Under the pieces are notes generated by a model. The model worked only from the letters and a program-made list of their open reading frames with translations. It was not told the origin of the DNA and made no database searches. Both the position numbers and the translations under genes were made by a program. 64,000 nucleotides of DNA from Flavobacterium sp. LMO8 (GTDB lineage Bacteria > Bacteroidota > Bacteroidia > Flavobacteriales > Flavobacteriaceae): the NCBI RefSeq assembly GCF_009495755.1, contig NZ_WIBJ01000030.1:124001-188000 (forward strand), in the 5' to 3' direction. Shown piece after piece: positions 60,619 to 64,000 of this stretch (positions are counted from its first letter, which is position 1; every line of letters begins with the position of its first letter).

Positions 60619-61656
60619 ATGGAAACATTTTTAGGCATCGATTATCCAACACTTTGGTATTTAGTAGTGGGACTATTATTTTCAGGTTATGCCATCTTAG
60701 AAGGATTTGATTATGGAGCAGGAGCATGGCATTTGTTTTTTAGAAAAGATGAAAGCCGTCGAATTGCCATTAATGCAATTGGACCACTTTGGGATGCCAA
60801 TCAAGTTTGGTTAATTATTGGTGGAGGAGCTTTATTTGCTGGTTTTCCTGTAATGTACGCAACAATGCTTTCGGCCATGTATATTCCGTTTATGTTGTTC
60901 TTAATGTTATTGGTTTTACGTTCATCGGCTATAAAATTTAGAAGTGCAGAAACCATGTTGTGGTGGCGAAAAACATGGGATATTATTTATTCATTATCTA
61001 ATATTTTAATCGCTTTTTTGTTAGGAGTAGTTTTAGGAAATGTGCTGCAAGGATTTGAATTAGGAGAAAATTACAGCTATAAAGGTGGTGTTTTCTTTTC
61101 ATTTCTTAGTCCATATGCTATTATGGTTGGATTAACAACACTTTCTATTTTTATGACTCAAGGCGCTATTTTTCTTTTATTAAAAACCGAAGGAAGATTG
61201 CATACTCGATTAACATTTTTGTTAAAAAAAGGAATGATTTTCTTTATCGTTAGTTTTTCAATAACTTCATTATACACGTTAGTGTTTATACCTGGTGTAA
61301 CAGATAATTTTAGGGAAAACCCGCTATTTTTTATAATTCCTATTTTATCATTTTTGGCTGTTGCCAATGTACCTCGATTGGTTTCTAAAAAGAAATACTT
61401 TCAAGCATTAGTCTTTTCTTCCTTAACTATGGCTTTTTTGTTAATGTTAGTGGCGTTTCAGTTATATCCCACTTTATTAATTTCGACAATTGATCCAAAA
61501 TACAGTATTACGATTTATAATGCAGCATCTTCGCAAAAATCTTTAGGAATTATGTTAACCATCGTTTTAATTGGTGCTCCGTTATTAGCGGCTTACTTTA
61601 TATTTCTCTACAAAACATTCAATGGAAAAGTAAAACTTGATGATACAAGTTATTAA
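60619..61656 (+). CDS. cydB: Cytochrome bd quinol oxidase subunit II
   Basis: 345 residues and eight to nine hydrophobic helices. The CydB family opening YLVVGLLFSGYAILEGFDYGAGAWHL and the following GPLWDANQVWLIIGGGALFAGFP are unmistakable. It forms the structural partner of CydA in the inner membrane and makes the oxygen-reaching proton path. It is separated from cydA by 11 bases and ends in a strong terminator. No cydX-like or cydDC gene is visible in the window. Confidence 0.97.
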   Translation: METFLGIDYPTLWYLVVGLLFSGYAILEGFDYGAGAWHLFFRKDESRRIAINAIGPLWDANQVWLIIGGGALFAGFPVMYATMLSAMYIPFMLFLMLLVLRSSAIKFRSAETMLWWRKTWDIIYSLSNILIAFLLGVVLGNVLQGFELGENYSYKGGVFFSFLSPYAIMVGLTTLSIFMTQGAIFLLLKTEGRLHTRLTFLLKKGMIFFIVSFSITSLYTLVFIPGVTDNFRENPLFFIIPILSFLAVANVPRLVSKKKYFQALVFSSLTMAFLLMLVAFQLYPTLLISTIDPKYSITIYNAASSQKSLGIMLTIVLIGAPLLAAYFIFLYKTFNGKVKLDDTSY

Positions 61657-61671
61657 TACATATTTAATAAG

Positions 61672-61700
61672 AACGCCTCGAAAATATCGGGGCGTTTTTT
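61672..61700 (+). terminator. cydAB terminator
   Basis: AACGCCTCGA and the TCGGGGCGTT arm pair (one mismatch) with loop AAATA, followed by TTTT. The loop and arms resemble those at 59126-59154. Confidence 0.82.
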
Positions 61701-61701
61701 A

Positions 61702-61717
61702 TGTAACAAATGTTGCT
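61702..61717. promoter_or_regulatory. Dyad site 4, TGTAAC-N4-GTTGCT
   Basis: Spacer AAAT; one half-site deviates (GTTGCT). The centre is 37.5 bases upstream of the last G of the -7-like box at 61739-61747, which has one extra base (TA-N3-TTTG). Confidence 0.5.
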
Positions 61718-61738
61718 GTAGCACAAATACATAACAAC

Positions 61739-61747
61739 TAAATTTGA
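61739..61747 (+). promoter_or_regulatory. -7-like box of the SQR-like gene
   Basis: TAAAATTTG, TA-N3-TTTG instead of TA-N2-TTTG, 18 bases before the ATG. Confidence 0.4.
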
Positions 61748-61765
61748 CTTATTAAAATAATCAAA

Positions 61766-63226
61766 ATGTCAAAAATAGTTATACTAGGAGCAGGAATTTC
61801 GGGTCATACCGCTGCTGCACATTTAAGAAGAAAATTAGGAAAAGAACATGAAGTTTTAGTAGTGTCTCCCAATAGAAATTACCAATGGGTGCCATCCAAT
61901 ATTTGGGTAGGAATTGGAAGAATGAAATCTAAGGAAGTAATATTTCCTTTAGAACCACTATATAAAAGAAAAGGAATAGGATACAAACAAGCCAAAGCCG
62001 TTTCCTTTCATCCAGAAGGTGATAGTTCAGAAGCAAAACCGTATATTTTAGTAGAAGGTGTTTTTGGCGATAGCTTAGGTAAACAAGAAAAAGTAACCTA
62101 CGATTATTTAATTAATGCTACAGGTCCAAAACTTGCTTTTGATATGACCGAAGGATTAGTGCCTGAAACTAATAAAGTGTATTCAGTTTGTACGTATGAT
62201 CATGCTGAAAAAGCTTCGGAAGCACTTCACAAATTAATTAACCAACTAAAAAAATCAGATAAAAAATCGAAAATTTTAATCGGAACAGGTCATGCAAAAG
62301 CCACTTGTCAAGGTGCTGCGTTCGAATATATTTTGAATGTAGAAAAAGAATTGCAAAAGTTTGGTGTTCGTGATAAAGCTGAAATTACTTGGATTTCGAA
62401 TGAATACGAATTAGGTGATTTTGGAATGGATGGCATGTTGATGGAATACAACGGTTTCAATATGAAATCTAAAGATATGGTGGAAATGATTTTTGAAGAT
62501 CGTGACATCAAATGGATTTTAGGAGCTGGAGTTACTAAAGTAGAAGATGGATTAGTACATTATGAAAATTTAGAAGGAGAATATAAAACAGAAGCCTTCG
62601 ATTTTGGTATGCTAATTCCCGCTTTTTCAGGACATGGTTTTCAAGCGTATGACAAAGACGGGCAAAATATTACCGAAAAATTATTCAGAGGTTTTATGGT
62701 AGTGGATGCCGATTATACACCAAGACCTTATGAAGAATGGACGGTTCAAGATTGGCCAGAAACTTATCAAAATCCGAGTTATAAAAATATTTTTGCACCC
62801 GGAATTGCTTTTGCACCGCCACATACCATTTCAAAACCACGAAAAAGTAAAAACGGGACCGAAATTTTTCCAGCACCACCAAGAACTGGAATGCCTTCTG
62901 GAATTACAGCAAAATTAGTAGCAGATAACATTATTGATTCCATTAAATCAGGAAAAGAATCCTTGCATCACAAAGGTTCTATGGGGAATATGGGCGCAGC
63001 TTGTATCGCATCAGCGGGTTACGGAATGACACAAGGAAGTGGTGTAAGTATTACAACCTATCCAATTGTTCCTGATTATAAAAAATATCCAAATACTGGT
63101 GGAAGAGATATCAAAAAAACTTTCGGAGATATTGGTTTAGCAGGTCATTGGGTGAAATTATCTCTGCACTACGCTTTCCTTTACAAAGCAAAAATGAAAC
63201 CATTTTGGTGGTTAATCCCTGAATAA
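61766..63226 (+). CDS. Sulfide:quinone-oxidoreductase-like flavoprotein
   Basis: 486 residues. FAD-binding GxGxxG opens the protein (ILGAGISGHTAAAHL). Three cysteines stand where SQR has its redox cysteines: C142 (VCTYDHAEKA), C181 (ATCQGAAFEY) and C413 (ACIASAGYG). The C-terminus (HWVKLSLHYAFLYKAKMKPFWWL) is amphipathic and aromatic, as in membrane-bound SQR. It would move electrons from sulfide or a thiol to quinone, next to the bd oxidase. The substrate is inferred; a related quinone reductase is the alternative. A 43-residue gene follows after about 50 bases. Confidence 0.85.
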   Translation: MSKIVILGAGISGHTAAAHLRRKLGKEHEVLVVSPNRNYQWVPSNIWVGIGRMKSKEVIFPLEPLYKRKGIGYKQAKAVSFHPEGDSSEAKPYILVEGVFGDSLGKQEKVTYDYLINATGPKLAFDMTEGLVPETNKVYSVCTYDHAEKASEALHKLINQLKKSDKKSKILIGTGHAKATCQGAAFEYILNVEKELQKFGVRDKAEITWISNEYELGDFGMDGMLMEYNGFNMKSKDMVEMIFEDRDIKWILGAGVTKVEDGLVHYENLEGEYKTEAFDFGMLIPAFSGHGFQAYDKDGQNITEKLFRGFMVVDADYTPRPYEEWTVQDWPETYQNPSYKNIFAPGIAFAPPHTISKPRKSKNGTEIFPAPPRTGMPSGITAKLVADNIIDSIKSGKESLHHKGSMGNMGAACIASAGYGMTQGSGVSITTYPIVPDYKKYPNTGGRDIKKTFGDIGLAGHWVKLSLHYAFLYKAKMKPFWWLIPE

Positions 63227-63278
63227 AATTAAGGGATAAACTTAAAAAAAGGTTAATTCCTGAATAAATTTTAAAATT

Positions 63279-63410
63279 ATGACACAAAGAATATCAAATG
63301 CACAGCGTTCCAAAATGCAAAATCCATTGATTCAATTATTCAAATTCTTTTATTTAAACATTAGAATTTTAAAAATTGTTGCAGGTGGTCACGGAGGAAC
63401 AAGAAAGTAA
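63279..63410 (+). CDS. 43-residue protein, unknown function
   Basis: The frame runs from the ATG at 63279 to TAA at 63408-63410. MTQRISNAQRSKMQNPL is basic, then LIQLFKFFYLNIRILKIV is a hydrophobic, probably amphipathic membrane helix, and the end AGGHGGTRK holds a Gly/His motif. It is too short for standard gene calling, but codon use and the position 52 bases after the flavoprotein gene, ahead of the terminators, support a real gene. It may be a small membrane partner of the flavoprotein. I recall similar tiny proteins in other flavobacteria, not firmly. Confidence 0.6.
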   Translation: MTQRISNAQRSKMQNPLIQLFKFFYLNIRILKIVAGGHGGTRK

Positions 63411-63455
63411 TAATCATTTTGAAGATGATGATTGTTTTTAGTTTTATTGGTTAGT

Positions 63456-63483
63456 AAAAGAGCACCTGAAGAGGTGCTCTTTT
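63456..63483 (+). terminator. Terminator after the SQR-like unit
   Basis: AAAAGAGCACCT and AGGTGCTCTTTT form a perfect 12-base stem with loop GAAG. A weaker hairpin with a T-run lies just before it (about 63412-63440). Confidence 0.88.
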
Positions 63484-63487
63484 CATT

Positions 63488-63503
63488 TGTAACAATTGTC
63501 ACT
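63488..63503. promoter_or_regulatory. Dyad site 5a, TGTAAC-N4-GTCACT
   Basis: Spacer AATT; the right half deviates by one base. Its centre is 22 bases upstream of site 5b, two helical turns. Confidence 0.5.
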
Positions 63504-63509
63504 TCGTTA

Positions 63510-63525
63510 TGTAACTCTTGTTACC
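63510..63525. promoter_or_regulatory. Dyad site 5b, TGTAAC-N4-GTTACC
   Basis: Spacer TCTT. The centre is 36.5 bases upstream of the last G of the -7 box at 63547-63554. Confidence 0.62.
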
Positions 63526-63546
63526 GACTACCTTTTTTTACGAATG

Positions 63547-63554
63547 TACATTTG
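63547..63554 (+). promoter_or_regulatory. -7 box of the TolC gene
   Basis: TACATTTG, identical to those at 55540 and 56794, 27 bases before the ATG at 63582. Confidence 0.58.
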
Positions 63555-63581
63555 TAATATAAAATAAGAATAAACTATACT

Positions 63582-64000
63582 ATGAAAAAAGTCAATTTAT
63601 TAATCGTATTAGGAATGGTAACTGGTGCTGCTTTTGCACAAGATACTCTGACGATTTCAAAAAATGATTTGTTACAAAAAGTCACTGAAAATAACCTACA
63701 AATCAAAGTGGCAGAAAAATCATTTCAATCGGCTAAAGCGGATTATCGTCAATCGAATGCACTCTTTTTGCCCAACATTAATGTGTCGCACACAGGAATT
63801 TCTACAACTAATCCTTTAATGGCTTTTGGTTCGAAATTAAATCAGGAAATTTTAACTGCTTCTGATTTTAATCCAGCGTTGTTGAATGACCCAGATGTAA
63901 CTCAAAACTTCGCCACTAAAATCGAAGTACAGCAGCCTCTTTTTAATTTAGATGGTTTATATGGAAGACAAGCCGCTAAAGCAAAAATGGACGCATTTCA
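63582..64000 (+). CDS. TolC-family outer-membrane efflux protein, 3' truncated by window edge
   Basis: The first 139 codons are visible. The signal peptide (MKKVNLLIVLGMVTGAAFA) ends AFAQ. The mature part begins TISKNDLLQKVTENNLQIKVAEKSFQSAKADYRQSNALFLPNINVS, the standard first helix and strand of an outer-membrane efflux protein, and continues with FNLDGLYGRQAAKAK. It forms a trimeric channel with an adaptor and inner-membrane pump, probably encoded just outside the window. Two tandem dyads precede it, so it is under the same control as cydAB and the SQR-like gene. Confidence 0.88.
   Translation, partial: MKKVNLLIVLGMVTGAAFAQDTLTISKNDLLQKVTENNLQIKVAEKSFQSAKADYRQSNALFLPNINVSHTGISTTNPLMAFGSKLNQEILTASDFNPALLNDPDVTQNFATKIEVQQPLFNLDGLYGRQAAKAKMDAF

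Overview
The window looks like a chromosomal segment of a Flavobacteriaceae bacterium, most probably Flavobacterium or a close relative. The DNA is AT-rich throughout. Many genes are preceded by the Bacteroidetes -7 box TAnnTTTG and none of those checked needs a Shine-Dalgarno sequence. The gene families are typical of the group: PorV-like barrel, type IX sorting tail, OMP_b-brl receptors, DUF4105, DUF983, DUF1501/DUF1800, DUF2721, DUF2805 and DUF4369. No phage, transposase, rRNA or CRISPR array is visible; one tRNA-Thr is present.

Layout. 1-4.6 kb: end of a polysaccharide locus (two glycosyltransferases, an O-antigen ligase/polymerase-like protein, an initiating sugar-phosphate transferase). 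4.6-8.7 kb: DUF4105 membrane protein, PorV2-like barrel, phosphatidylserine synthase, GH25 lysozyme-like protein. 9-15 kb: envelope and DNA genes (lptB, AhpD-like protein, tatC, kdsD, recQ, DUF983). 15-20.5 kb: FAD dehydrogenase, cold-shock protein, idi, queD, bcp-type peroxiredoxin, manA, tRNA-Thr. 20.5-36.5 kb: mostly exported proteins and lipoproteins (M61 peptidase, DUF4369), aquaporin, EamA transporter, the DUF1501/DUF1800 pair, an L,D-transpeptidase-like protein and a TonB-type barrel. 36.6-50 kb: htpG, lipocalin/OmpA pair, orphan ABC ATPase, S9 peptidase, YegP, KAS III-like enzyme, large TonB-dependent receptor, argS. 50.2-54.6 kb: compact SGNH / SGNH-LysM / MBOAT operon, probably O-acetylating a cell-surface or wall polymer. 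54.6-64 kb: peroxiredoxin, then a respiratory and thiol/metal-flavoured block: cytochrome c-DUF3365 lipoprotein, frameshifted DUF6132-like gene, small Cys proteins, a type IX cargo protein, cydAB, a sulfide:quinone-reductase-like flavoprotein, a 43-residue protein and the start of a TolC efflux gene.

Most notable. (1) Five transcription units between 55.5 and 63.6 kb carry the same dyad, TGTAAC-N4-GTTACa/t, centred 35.5-37.5 bp upstream of the last base of their -7 boxes. This is the geometry of a Crp/Fnr-type activator and points to one coregulated respiratory/stress regulon. (2) REP-like palindromic repeats sit in unusual places: in frame inside argS, inside the loop of a bidirectional terminator after recQ, and supplying the stop codon of a peptidase gene. 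(3) A LysM domain is nested inside an SGNH esterase fold next to an MBOAT acyltransferase. (4) RecQ has lost all its zinc-ligand cysteines.

Functions are assigned by reading motifs and from memory of families; no database search was run.
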